Origin: an uncultured Clostridia bacterium
GTDB lineage: Bacteria; Bacillota; Clostridia; Christensenellales; CAG-314
NCBI GenBank assembly: GCA_947628135.1
Contig: CANQYT010000012.1
Coordinates: 1-61,567 of the forward strand
Direction: 5' to 3'
DNA length: 61,567 nt
Numbering within the stretch: the stretch's first letter is position 1; each line of letters opens with the position of its first letter. Both the position numbers and the translations under genes were made by a program. This document shows positions 19,045 to 26,259 of this stretch, piece after piece. The notes beneath the pieces are model-generated. The model was not told where the DNA came from. It made no database searches and worked only from the letters and a program-made list of their open reading frames with translations.

Positions 19045-20046
19045 TTACAGCGATACCAACTGCATAATAAGTATATTCATAACCTCGCCGTCGTCCACAA
19101 AGGCTTTGAGCCGCGCGTCCGCCTCGGCGAGACAGTCCAACGCGCGTTTCAGTTGCATAGGCTTGTACCGCTCGGCAGTTTCCCTTGCGTAGGAAACTGA
19201 ACCGGGTCTCACCCCGAGGTAGCCGGCAATTTCCTCATTGGAAAAGGAGGAAGTCCTTACGTAGTACACGCGGCGGTAGAAATTGTAAATCAGCGCAAAC
19301 AGCGCACGCGGTTCTTCCCCGCGCCCCACCAACTCGCGATATATCCGCATAGCCTTGGCGGCGTTTTTGTCCGCTATCGCAGAGGACAGATCGTAAACCA
19401 CGTACTCGGCGTCCCTGTGTACCAACATATCCACCGCTTCCGCAGTTACGTCGCCGTGGTCGATGAGTTTTTGCGTTTCGACGGCGACGCGCGACATATC
19501 GGACAGACAATAGGAGGCTATCCTGTCCGCGCAAAAGCGGTCTATCTCGACGCCCTGTCTGCGCGCGAAACCCACTATCCACTTGACGACGCTGTCCCTG
19601 TCCAGCCTGTTGCAATCCACCGTTTCCAGACCGTTTATTCCGACAAAGTTTTTGTCGCTGTCGGCAAAGAATACCAATAGGAAACTGCCTTCCCATTTGG
19701 CGAGAAGTCTTTGCAGAAAACGGCGCAACTCCTCAACTTTTTCGGAGATCTTTTTGTTGGCAACCTTGCCCTTGTCGGAAAAATCGTCCTTTTTGTCGGG
19801 GAAAAAGGGCTGCTCGCATACCACCAACTTGATACCGCCGAACATATTGGGCGTGAGACAGGCAAGTTCGATACTTTCCGCCGTCGGTTCGGGACGGTCT
19901 ACACCAAAACCGTCGTCCGTTACGTCGTACATTTTGCACAAGTTGGATAGCGCTCTGCGCTTTACCCAAACGTCGTTGCCGTACAGGCACAACGCGGCAA
20001 ATTGCGCCTTTTGAAGTTTTTCTCTCATTTCGAGAAACTTTATCAA
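19045..20046 (-). CDS. holA: DNA polymerase III subunit delta
   Basis: HolA opens the beta clamp during clamp loading at the replication fork. The 333 residues show the family layout: an AAA+-like first domain beginning with LCLYGNDVWVKRRAL, a middle helical domain, and a C-terminal collar domain (RELVGRGEEPRALFALIYNFYRRVYYVR) that is the most recognisable block. The start codon is TTG 20046 with GAGGT upstream. comEC lies 12 bases upstream; comEC-holA adjacency is typical of Firmicutes. Confidence 0.88.
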   Translation of the reverse strand: MIKFLEMREKLQKAQFAALCLYGNDVWVKRRALSNLCKMYDVTDDGFGVDRPEPTAESIELACLTPNMFGGIKLVVCEQPFFPDKKDDFSDKGKVANKKISEKVEELRRFLQRLLAKWEGSFLLVFFADSDKNFVGINGLETVDCNRLDRDSVVKWIVGFARRQGVEIDRFCADRIASYCLSDMSRVAVETQKLIDHGDVTAEAVDMLVHRDAEYVVYDLSSAIADKNAAKAMRIYRELVGRGEEPRALFALIYNFYRRVYYVRTSSFSNEEIAGYLGVRPGSVSYARETAERYKPMQLKRALDCLAEADARLKAFVDDGEVMNILIMQLVSL

Positions 20047-20058
20047 TTGAGTACCTCG

Positions 20059-22188
20059 CTATCTGAAACTTAAATTTATTTTATCACCTTTTTGCGTTAT
20101 TGTAAAGTTCCCGTACTTATTTGCGCCGTAATTGAAAGCAAGTTGACTTTGACAGGGCGTAAGCGTGGGCAGACGAGCGGCGGAAAAGGCTTCGTCCGCT
20201 TGCGCAAGCACGTAAATATCCGAGCCGAGGTCCGTTGCCGCCTTGTACGGACGGTCGCCGTACACCAGACAAACTTCGAGCGTGCCCGAACGTACGCATA
20301 CCGCGCGTAAAATTCCGTCGCGAACGAGGCGAACAGTCACGTCGCCGCCCGTTTCTCCGTCGGTGTGTCGGCGGACGACATCCTTTCCCACGCTTTGCAA
20401 AAAATGCGTCACTGCGTCGTTTGCTCCGTCGTCAAGTTGATAAACGCAATTTACGTCGAAACGGTTTACCGCCGCCTTTACCGCTTCGGGGTCGGCGAGA
20501 GCGTAATGGGAAACGTACACCGAAAGCGACTTTACGCGAAAACCGCTCAATTCATCAATAATTTGCCGCACCGCGCCGAAATCGGCAAAGTCACCCACGA
20601 CCGCCGCTTCGCCGCTTTCGGACAGCATTGCGACCATAGAGTCGTTTTCCGTGGTTACGACGTATGCGCGCAGTTGACTTCGGCGCGGAACGTAAGCGAA
20701 CAAAATGCTCAAACAAAGCAAAAAACAGCAAATGGGGTAGTAAATTTTTCTGCCGAGTTTGCCGAGACGAACAAAACCGCCCGCCGCGAACAACAGCGCA
20801 AACACCGAAACGACGGACCAAGCGGTAGCCTTGAAAGCAAACGTCGCGAAACTCAGCGTCGCTACGCGTTCCGCAACAAATTCCACCGTCTGCAACACCG
20901 CGTCCGATACCAAAAGCAAATAGTGAAATACCCACGGCAGCAATCCGAACAGCCCGGCAACGAATGCGACGGACACTGCGGGAACGGCAAGCACGTTGAG
21001 CAAAACGCCGAAAGGCGCTATCTCTTCGCCGTTGAAAGCCAACACCGCAACCGTAGCCGCCACGCAGCACATAGATACCGTCAAGACTCCAAGCAATCTG
21101 CGCAGATGAATATTGACTTTCTTTCGCGTGAGAAACGTATTGAAAGGGACGTTTAGCGCGACAATACCGAAAACGGACATAAAGGACAGTTGAAATCCTA
21201 TGTCGAAAAGATAAAATGGACAAATTGTCAACGTAAGCAGCGCCGCCCAAGACACGGAGGAAAGCATATCGTAGCGGGACAGCAGTATACGCGACAGGTA
21301 ACTGCAAACAAGCATTATCAGCGCGCGCACGACGGAGGGCGCAAAACCGCACACGTAAGCGTAAAAAAGCAGCGGAATGCAAACGATGATACACTCCGCC
21401 CACGGTCGCATACGCAAACGTTTAAGCGCAAAAACCAAAACCGCCGCGACGAAACCGACGTGCAAACCGCTGACGGAAAGCAGGTGCGCTATGCCTGCAC
21501 GGCTGAATACCCACTGCACGGAAGAATCCACCGCGTTTCTGTCTCCCGTGAGCAATGCGTACATCAAACCGCCGTTGTTGGGCATATATTGGAACGTCGT
21601 TTCGTAAACGTATCGGCGCACCGCTTCGTCTACTTTCAAGTTTCCCGCCTCTACCGCTATTACGCGCGGGTCTCGAAGTTCGTAACGGACGTTGTTGCGT
21701 ATATTGTAGGAATCCACGTCCGCTTTGACGGAATACACCGAATAAAGAACGCCTTCCGCCGTGACGACGTCGCCCGCGGAGGGTTGTTCATTGTCGAAAC
21801 GCACCGCTATTTTGCCGCGGTACGTTGTGCCGTTTGCGTCGGAGCAGTTCTCCAAGTAGCAGACCGCGCCGTAAGTTTCGCCGTTGCGCCCCACGTCGAT
21901 TACTCTGCCCGTAAGTGTGACGGGACGTTCGACAGTTTCGTCCGCCCTTGCGACGTAAAACAAAAGGCTTCTGCCCAACCCCAACAGGACGAAGACGATT
22001 GCCACTATCGCCGCCGTTCGCATATTGCGCCACTTGAATAAACTCAAAAACAGCCACGTCAGCAATATAACCGCCAACACAACGCCGAAAACTATCTCTC
22101 CGAAAAGCAGTTCGTAAAAAGCGAGAATACCGAGCACGAAAGCGATTGCCGCAACGAGGGATACGCGAAAGTTAATCAACCTTTTCAT
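20059..22188 (-). CDS. comEC: ComEC/Rec2 family DNA uptake channel
   Basis: ComEC forms the inner-membrane channel for single-stranded DNA in natural transformation. The 709 residues have an N-terminal pair of helices, an OB-like extracellular domain (PVTLTGRVIDVGRN) and a Competence domain with many helices including LLSVSGLHVGFVAAVL, its hallmark. The C-terminal metallo-beta-lactamase domain is present in outline but lacks the metal-binding HxHxDH; the region equivalent to SHxDxDH reads SHYALADP. ATG 22188 overlaps the comEA-like gene by 17 bases. Whether transformation works in this organism is unknown. Confidence 0.88.
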   Translation of the reverse strand: MKRLINFRVSLVAAIAFVLGILAFYELLFGEIVFGVVLAVILLTWLFLSLFKWRNMRTAAIVAIVFVLLGLGRSLLFYVARADETVERPVTLTGRVIDVGRNGETYGAVCYLENCSDANGTTYRGKIAVRFDNEQPSAGDVVTAEGVLYSVYSVKADVDSYNIRNNVRYELRDPRVIAVEAGNLKVDEAVRRYVYETTFQYMPNNGGLMYALLTGDRNAVDSSVQWVFSRAGIAHLLSVSGLHVGFVAAVLVFALKRLRMRPWAECIIVCIPLLFYAYVCGFAPSVVRALIMLVCSYLSRILLSRYDMLSSVSWAALLTLTICPFYLFDIGFQLSFMSVFGIVALNVPFNTFLTRKKVNIHLRRLLGVLTVSMCCVAATVAVLAFNGEEIAPFGVLLNVLAVPAVSVAFVAGLFGLLPWVFHYLLLVSDAVLQTVEFVAERVATLSFATFAFKATAWSVVSVFALLFAAGGFVRLGKLGRKIYYPICCFLLCLSILFAYVPRRSQLRAYVVTTENDSMVAMLSESGEAAVVGDFADFGAVRQIIDELSGFRVKSLSVYVSHYALADPEAVKAAVNRFDVNCVYQLDDGANDAVTHFLQSVGKDVVRRHTDGETGGDVTVRLVRDGILRAVCVRSGTLEVCLVYGDRPYKAATDLGSDIYVLAQADEAFSAARLPTLTPCQSQLAFNYGANKYGNFTITQKGDKINLSFR

Positions 22189-22693
22189 AGTCTTCACTCG
22201 CGATGAACAAACGATAGTAATAGTCCTGCGCATAGCCGCCCAACGCCTCTTCGAGTTGCTGCTTGTTGCGCAGTTTGCCGTGCGTCTCTATCCAATCGGC
22301 AAGCAGGTCCACTACGTCGGCGGGCAAACCGTCCACTTCCGAACGTGTTGCTATCAGCGGACTGTTGGCGTTGATACAATCGCGTATCTCGCTGCCGTCG
22401 TAGTAGCGCACGACCAATTCTTCCGTGTCGCCGTCCACAGCGTCGGTGTACCATTCGGAAAGAACGCTCTGTTCGACAAGCCCCGCAAGTTCCGCCAGCG
22501 CAACGTAACTCGTGCCAGCGCGCACCGTGAAGTAGCCCTCGTTTTCCACCGCGCCGCAAACGTACACGGTAAAACAGGAGGCAACTCCGTGCGGAAATTC
22601 CTCCGTTGCGTAGGGCGTCAGATCGGAACACGCCGACAGTAAAACGCACAAAAACAATAAAAAAATAACGGTCGCTCGTAACCGTCGTTTCAT
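22172..22693 (-). CDS. comEA: ComEA-like DNA-binding lipoprotein (SLBB plus HhH)
   Basis: A 173-residue predicted lipoprotein: basic start KRRLRATV, hydrophobic core and lipobox LLSAC. A SLBB-type segment follows (FTVYVCGAVENEGYFTVRAG), then a region resembling the helix-hairpin-helix of ComEA (DVVDLLADWIETHGKLRNKQ). This is the ComEA domain order, and the gene overlaps comEC, so a role in binding incoming DNA is likely. The HhH lacks the usual LPGIG core, so DNA binding is not certain. The start could also be ATG 22714; neither has a good ribosome site. It begins 7 bases after the T run of the upstream RNA gene. Confidence 0.7.
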   Translation of the reverse strand: MKRRLRATVIFLLFLCVLLSACSDLTPYATEEFPHGVASCFTVYVCGAVENEGYFTVRAGTSYVALAELAGLVEQSVLSEWYTDAVDGDTEELVVRYYDGSEIRDCINANSPLIATRSEVDGLPADVVDLLADWIETHGKLRNKQQLEEALGGYAQDYYYRLFIASEDYEKVD

Positions 22694-22699
22694 AGCAGC

Positions 22700-22908
22700 A
22701 AAAAGCCCCGCCATAGCCGTGTTTTACCGACGTTCAACCTAAAAAATAGGGTGGGTAATCTGCCAAACGCTATCAGTCTTTTACCGAAGCGGCGCTTTTT
22801 GACTCCACGCGGAAGCCGTAGTAACCTGACATCGGCGCTCGGACGCAATTCCCTTTTACGAACCGTAGTTGACGCAAAATGTAAAACTTGTCGGACAAGG
22901 CAGGGTGG
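22700..22908 (-). ncRNA. Candidate 6S (SsrS)-like structured RNA with its terminator
   Basis: A strong promoter precedes a roughly 205-base segment with no convincing protein frame. Its two ends fold into a long interrupted closing stem: CCCTGCC with GGCGGGG, CCG with CGG, GTTTTAC with GTAAAAC, and CGTCAAC with GTTGAaCG, followed inward by GGG with CCC. The last stem is followed by five Ts at 22700-22704. One long rod-like hairpin closed by its own ends, of about 200 bases, fits 6S RNA, the RNA polymerase mimic. Identity as 6S is inferred from architecture only; a novel RNA or a long leader of comEA are alternatives. Confidence 0.6.
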
Positions 22909-22914
22909 AATTTC

Positions 22915-22943
22915 AGTTTAGCACACTTTTGCAAAAATTGCAA
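22915..22943 (-). promoter_or_regulatory. Promoter of the structured RNA
   Basis: The minus strand has TTGCAA, a 17-base spacer and TAAACT preceded by TGC (extended -10). The predicted start is near 22908, just before the first arm of the closing stem. Confidence 0.75.
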
Positions 22944-23107
22944 GAGTATCACTTTACATACGCCGTTTAGCGCCTGCGACTGTCGGCAAGGCAGGCTTGC
23001 ACGATACGGTCGAGAGCGCAGCCCGCATTTGCGTTGGATAGGGACGTCGCTTCCGCACATAGTTGGATTTTGTGCGTGCGCCGTTCCGACACGGCAAATA
23101 TGCAACA

Positions 23108-23136
23108 ATTTTAGCATAAAGCGGACTGTTTTTCAA
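23108..23136 (-). promoter_or_regulatory. Second upstream promoter, minus strand
   Basis: TTGAAA, 17 bases, TAAAAT with TGC before it. It lies about 70 bases after the serpin stop and about 190 bases above the RNA promoter, so it would give a longer transcript through the RNA into comEA. The roughly 160 bases between the two promoters hold nothing else I can identify. Confidence 0.65.
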
Positions 23137-23204
23137 CCGTTAATGACAAAAAACGTCAGTTTTGCTCTTTTTTTGTCGAAAATAATCGATTTCGCCGTCG
23201 CGTT

Positions 23205-24518
23205 TTACAGATTGTACACCACTCCGCAGAATATTACGGTGTCGGATTTGTCCGTCAGCACAAAACCGAACGCGCGGTCGACGACAAAATTTTCTTCGAC
23301 GATGTCCCAATCGTCCGGAGCGGTAGACTCGGCAATTCCCGCAACCGTTACCGCAGCGCCCTCTATCCCTTTGCGGTTTACCGTCAACTTCGTGACGTGT
23401 TGCACTACGTTGCAAAAAACGTCGTCATCGGTGAGCGAGGAGAGATCGCACACGTCGGGCGTAAACAGACCGTTTATGCCGAAGTCGCGCTGCAAAACGG
23501 GCAGCACGTCGCTGTCGTAACCGACGTCGAACTCGGGGAACAGGCAGCGCGTTTTGTAATGAGTGTTGCTGTCGGCGTCGTCCGCGCCGTAGTCGGAAAG
23601 GGCGTTGACTTCCGCAATCGTTTCGGGCGTGAACACGTCCGCTACCGAATAGCCCTGCTTGGGAACGATAAACTTCAACTTGTAGCCGTGTTCCGTCTTT
23701 GCGTAAAAGTGACGGTAATTGCCGCCGTCAAACGCTCTGCCCGACAAATAGTTGCCGCGCAGAAAGGACGTCGAGCCCGCAATGCTGCCGTCGCCGTTTA
23801 CGAAATCGTACGTGACGTCGTCAAAATCGAGATCTATACCGCCGTCGTTCCAGATGTCTTTGAGATACAGAACGTTCATCAACGCAATAAGAGTGGACTC
23901 GGACAGTTGGAAATTTTTGTCTATGAGCCCGTGCGTGCGCTCCTTGACAAAGCGGCGTATCGCCTCGTTTGCGCCGTCGTTGTCGCCGTCGAAATCGGTC
24001 ATATAGGGGTAGCAGAAATAGTTTTGCGCGAGTTTGTCCGCACAGGGCTGTTTGACGGACGCGCCGTCATCGGTCCAGACGGAGTTGGACAGTTCCAGAC
24101 AACTTGCCACCTTGCCGAGACCGTCTTTATTCTCGGACAAAAGCGAGCGGTACAACGTGGAAAAACCGTTTTCCAATTGAGAATCGGTTACTCCGAGCGC
24201 GTTGAGCAGTTCCGTGCGGGTGCTTCCCGCGGCGCACTCCGCCGCAAGAGACATCGCCATATAAACCGATACGGGCGCAACCGTGAAATTGCCCTTTCGT
24301 CCCAATTGCGTGTACACCTTGTCGGAAAACTTTGCCGCAAAAGCGTTTGCCGCGGCAAGTATCTCGGAAGTTTGTTGGGAATATCTGTCGGCGACGCTCA
24401 AAGTTTCCGCTTTGACGGGAGTGGAAAGCAACACGGCGTTTTCCTCCGCGCAGGAAACCAAAACGAAAGTTACCGCAAAAAATATCAGCGTCAAAACTAC
24501 CGCAACAAACCTTTTCAT
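23205..24518 (-). CDS. Secreted serpin family protease inhibitor (lipoprotein)
   Basis: Serpins trap serine or cysteine proteases by a large conformational change. The 437-residue protein has a signal peptide with lipobox LVSC, so it should sit on the outer face of the membrane. The serpin fold is complete: an N-terminal helix A region (FTVAPVSVYMAMSLAAECAAG), the shutter and breach regions, and the hinge GIEGAAVTVAG followed by AFGFVLTDKSDTVIFCGVVYNL. The small-residue hinge suggests an inhibitory serpin. GGAGG precedes ATG 24518; the longer frame upstream has no signal peptide at its start. Monocistronic, with its own promoter. Confidence 0.92.
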   Translation of the reverse strand: MKRFVAVVLTLIFFAVTFVLVSCAEENAVLLSTPVKAETLSVADRYSQQTSEILAAANAFAAKFSDKVYTQLGRKGNFTVAPVSVYMAMSLAAECAAGSTRTELLNALGVTDSQLENGFSTLYRSLLSENKDGLGKVASCLELSNSVWTDDGASVKQPCADKLAQNYFCYPYMTDFDGDNDGANEAIRRFVKERTHGLIDKNFQLSESTLIALMNVLYLKDIWNDGGIDLDFDDVTYDFVNGDGSIAGSTSFLRGNYLSGRAFDGGNYRHFYAKTEHGYKLKFIVPKQGYSVADVFTPETIAEVNALSDYGADDADSNTHYKTRCLFPEFDVGYDSDVLPVLQRDFGINGLFTPDVCDLSSLTDDDVFCNVVQHVTKLTVNRKGIEGAAVTVAGIAESTAPDDWDIVEENFVVDRAFGFVLTDKSDTVIFCGVVYNL

Positions 24519-24826
24519 AATCGCCCTCCTTGCCAAGCGCAACGCAAACCGCGCGGCCGACGTCGCGAGTTTACCGCCGCATATCCGCACTGCTCGCCGA
24601 TATCGTATATCGACGAAATAAATTTCAGATAAACTTTAACCTTTACTAGTTCAAAATTATTTTATCACAAAAAATCGGACTTTACAATACGCTGCCCGAC
24701 AATAGTAAAAATTTTACGCTTTTGCCTGCGAGCCTCCACCTAAAAAAATCGGGGAGCGTACGCGTATCGGCGGCGTTTTCGACGGAAAACGGAATACTCG
24801 CGCACGGAAACGCTCAAACTGTTTGT
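24519..24826. other. Divergent intergenic region, serpin/SRAP
   Basis: This 308-base stretch holds the serpin ribosome site and promoter (24659-24687). I see no confident promoter for the plus-strand SRAP gene and no other feature. Confidence 0.5.
24659..24687 (-). promoter_or_regulatory. Promoter of the serpin gene
   Basis: The minus strand has TTGTAA, a 17-base spacer and TAAAAT. The leader to ATG 24518 is about 135 bases. Confidence 0.65.
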
Positions 24827-25381
24827 ATGTGCGGAAGATACGTTTTGGATATGGGACACAAAGAGATCGCCGATTTGTACAGGGCTTTGCAGGAAACGCC
24901 CCCTTTGCTGCGTTGGGACGTATACCCGTCGCAATTTGCGCCGATATTTACCGCCGAAAACGCGTTGCCGCAATTTGCGAAATGGGGCTTTGACGGACCG
25001 CACGGGAAACACCTGCTGATAAACGCTCGCGCGGAAACGGTTTCGGAAAAACCATTTTTTGCAGAGGATTTCGCGCGCAACAGGTGCGCGATACCGTGCA
25101 GCGGCTTTTACGAATGGGACGAAAGCAAAAACAAAATGCTGTTTACGCGCTTGGCGGGAGGCGCGCTATTTCTTGCGGGATTTTGCAAGACGCAAGACGT
25201 CAGACGTTTTGTGCTACTGACCAAACCCGCCCAATTGCCCGTGGCGGAATTTCACCGCCGCACGCCCGCACTGTTGGAAAGGGAGGCAATAGACCGCTAT
25301 CTGAACGACAGCCGCTTTGCGGAAAAATGCGTGACGGATACCAACCGTACCGACTTGTCGGTGAGCCGATGCGACGACTGA
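24827..25381 (+). CDS. SRAP domain abasic-site DNA-crosslinking protein (YedK/HMCES family)
   Basis: SRAP proteins form a thiazolidine crosslink with abasic sites in single-stranded DNA through the cysteine exposed after removal of the initiator Met. The start at ATG 24827 is fixed by MCGRY, which puts the catalytic Cys at position 2; a longer frame upstream would bury it. Other active-site elements are present: INARAET (Asn and Glu region), CSGFYEW (Glu) and FHRRTPALL (His). The 184 residues are slightly short of the usual 200-220. It is monocistronic and lies just before the tRNA gene. Confidence 0.93.
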   Translation: MCGRYVLDMGHKEIADLYRALQETPPLLRWDVYPSQFAPIFTAENALPQFAKWGFDGPHGKHLLINARAETVSEKPFFAEDFARNRCAIPCSGFYEWDESKNKMLFTRLAGGALFLAGFCKTQDVRRFVLLTKPAQLPVAEFHRRTPALLEREAIDRYLNDSRFAEKCVTDTNRTDLSVSRCDD

Positions 25382-25438
25382 CGCGCACCGCCGCTACTCC
25401 GAAAGCAAAAAAGCCGACGTAAAACAAGTTGCAAACAG

Positions 25439-25467
25439 TTGCGCAAACGCGAACGTTGTGCTATACT
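25439..25467 (+). promoter_or_regulatory. Promoter of tRNA-Glu
   Basis: TTGCGC, 17 bases, TATACT with TGC before it. It ends 17 bases before the mature tRNA. Confidence 0.7.
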
Positions 25468-25483
25468 GATTAGGCTAAGATAC

Positions 25484-25559
25484 GGCTCCATAGTCTAGCG
25501 GTCCAGGACGTTGGCCTCTCACGCCGATAACATGGGTTCGAGTCCCATTGGAGTCACCA
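25484..25559 (+). tRNA. tRNA-Glu (CTC), CCA encoded
   Basis: A complete cloverleaf: acceptor GGCTCCA with TGGAGTC, D arm with AGTCTAGCGG, anticodon loop CTCTCAC giving CTC at 34-36 (glutamate, codon GAG), T arm ATGGG-TTCGAGT-CCCAT, discriminator A and encoded CCA. A terminator-like hairpin follows immediately. Its 3' end is repeated three times downstream. Confidence 0.95.
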
Positions 25560-25732
25560 GAAAAAAAGAACTCGCGCAAGCGGGTTTCTTTTTTTACGAC
25601 AATGGGACGAGAATACATTAACATTTTTTAATTTGAAGTCCCATTGGAGTCACCAGGAAAAAAGAACTCGCGCAAGCGGGTTTCTTTTTTTACGACAATG
25701 GGACGAGAACACATTAACATAGTTTCCGTTCG
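25541..25732 (+). repeat. Two tandem 96-base units made of the tRNA-Glu 3' end plus terminator
   Basis: Units at 25541-25636 and 25637-25732 are near identical. Each starts AGTCCCATTGGAGTCACCA (the T-arm/acceptor 3' half with CCA), then a terminator hairpin GAACTCGC-GCAA-GCGGGTTTC with seven Ts, then CAATGGGAC, which is the inverse of GTCCCATTG at the unit start. A third copy of the tRNA end is at 25733-25751 and a fourth at 26088-26106. Repeated tRNA 3' ends are the usual scars of site-specific integration at a tRNA gene. Confidence 0.9.
25561..25597 (+). terminator. tRNA-Glu terminator
   Basis: An imperfect hairpin with a GCAA loop and a tail of seven Ts starts one base after the CCA end. 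The same hairpin recurs in the second 96-base unit near 25657-25693, and its first half recurs after the copy at 26088. Confidence 0.75.
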
Positions 25733-25751
25733 AGTCCCATTGGAGTCACCA
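25733..25751 (+). repeat. Third copy of the tRNA-Glu 3' end
   Basis: AGTCCCATTGGAGTCACCA again, preceded by GTTCG as in the real T loop, but followed by unrelated sequence. It is a candidate attachment-site remnant. Confidence 0.8.
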
Positions 25752-26087
25752 TAGCGCGCGGCTTCGCTTTTTAGTCGCAACGTAAAGACGTGCATTTTGG
25801 CACGTCTTTTCCATTGCTTCCGTTGGAGCGTGTTACCACAAAATTCTGTAACACAATATTAAAATACTTCGCACGTTCATCACTTAGTTCCTCGGCTGAG
25901 AACGTAGCGCTCCGCGTTGGTCTTATTTACCGTATCGTTGCGATTGAACGTTTATCGCTTTCTATCACTGCGGGCGAGCATTTGAAATTTGCTTGCGCAA
26001 AAGCCCGCCCTTGTGCATTTGGCTACCAACTGCACACCGTGCAGTTTGGCTTAACGCCAAATGTGCTTACTCCGCTTCGCGGAGACG
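25752..26087. other. Non-coding spacer between tRNA-end copies 3 and 4
   Basis: No convincing gene. It contains a terminator-like hairpin at 25784-25810 (AAAGACGTGC with GCACGTCTTTT) and a nested inverted repeat at 26015-26066 (GCATTTGGC with GCCAAATGTGC outside, AACTGCAC with GTGCAGTT inside). It has the look of remnant mobile or repeat DNA. An open frame from 25790 to 26341 crosses all of these structures and is not credible. Confidence 0.6.
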
Positions 26088-26106
26088 AGTCCCATTGGAG
26101 TCACCA
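26088..26106 (+). repeat. Fourth copy of the tRNA-Glu 3' end
   Basis: AGTCCCATTGGAGTCACCA followed by the first half of the same terminator hairpin, then diverging at 26128. It is the copy nearest to the AT-rich island and may be its left boundary. Confidence 0.8.
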
Positions 26107-26114
26107 GAAAAAAA

Positions 26115-26189
26115 GAACTCGCGCAAGGGTGTATTCCATAGGGAATCGCAAAAACAAAATTTTTATCGGAATACACCTTTGGGCGAGTC
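26115..26189. repeat. Imperfect 22-23 base inverted repeat at the island edge
   Basis: The arms 26115-26137 and 26168-26189 share GGTGTATTCC/GGAATACACC and, less well, GAACTCGC/GGCGAGTC, around an AT-rich 30-base centre. The left arm is built on the truncated tRNA terminator. Confidence 0.6.
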
Positions 26190-26194
26190 AAAAC

Positions 26195-26227
26195 AAAGAA
26201 GTCGAGAGCAAAACTCTCGACTTCTTT
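26195..26227 (-). terminator. Strong hairpin terminating the island AAA+ operon
   Basis: A perfect 14-base-pair stem (AAAGAAGTCGAGAG with CTCTCGACTTCTTT) and a 5-base loop, 33 bases after the stop of the AAA+ gene. It could work on both strands. Confidence 0.7.
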
Positions 26228-26259
26228 GTCTCTACTTGTATTCAATTTAAAACTATGCT

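Noticed and set aside
22705..22908. SRP RNA, tmRNA or RNase P RNA as identity of the structured RNA
   Set aside because: The conserved SRP domain IV loop, the tmRNA tRNA-like ends and the RNase P core were looked for and not seen.
22773..23117. 114-codon minus-strand frame across the comEA leader
   Set aside because: It overlaps both promoters and the paired arms of the structured RNA and has no ribosome site; conserved-looking words are better explained by RNA structure.
25541..25751. CRISPR array
   Set aside because: The repeats are tRNA 3' ends with nearly identical spacers and a terminator, not short repeats with unique spacers.
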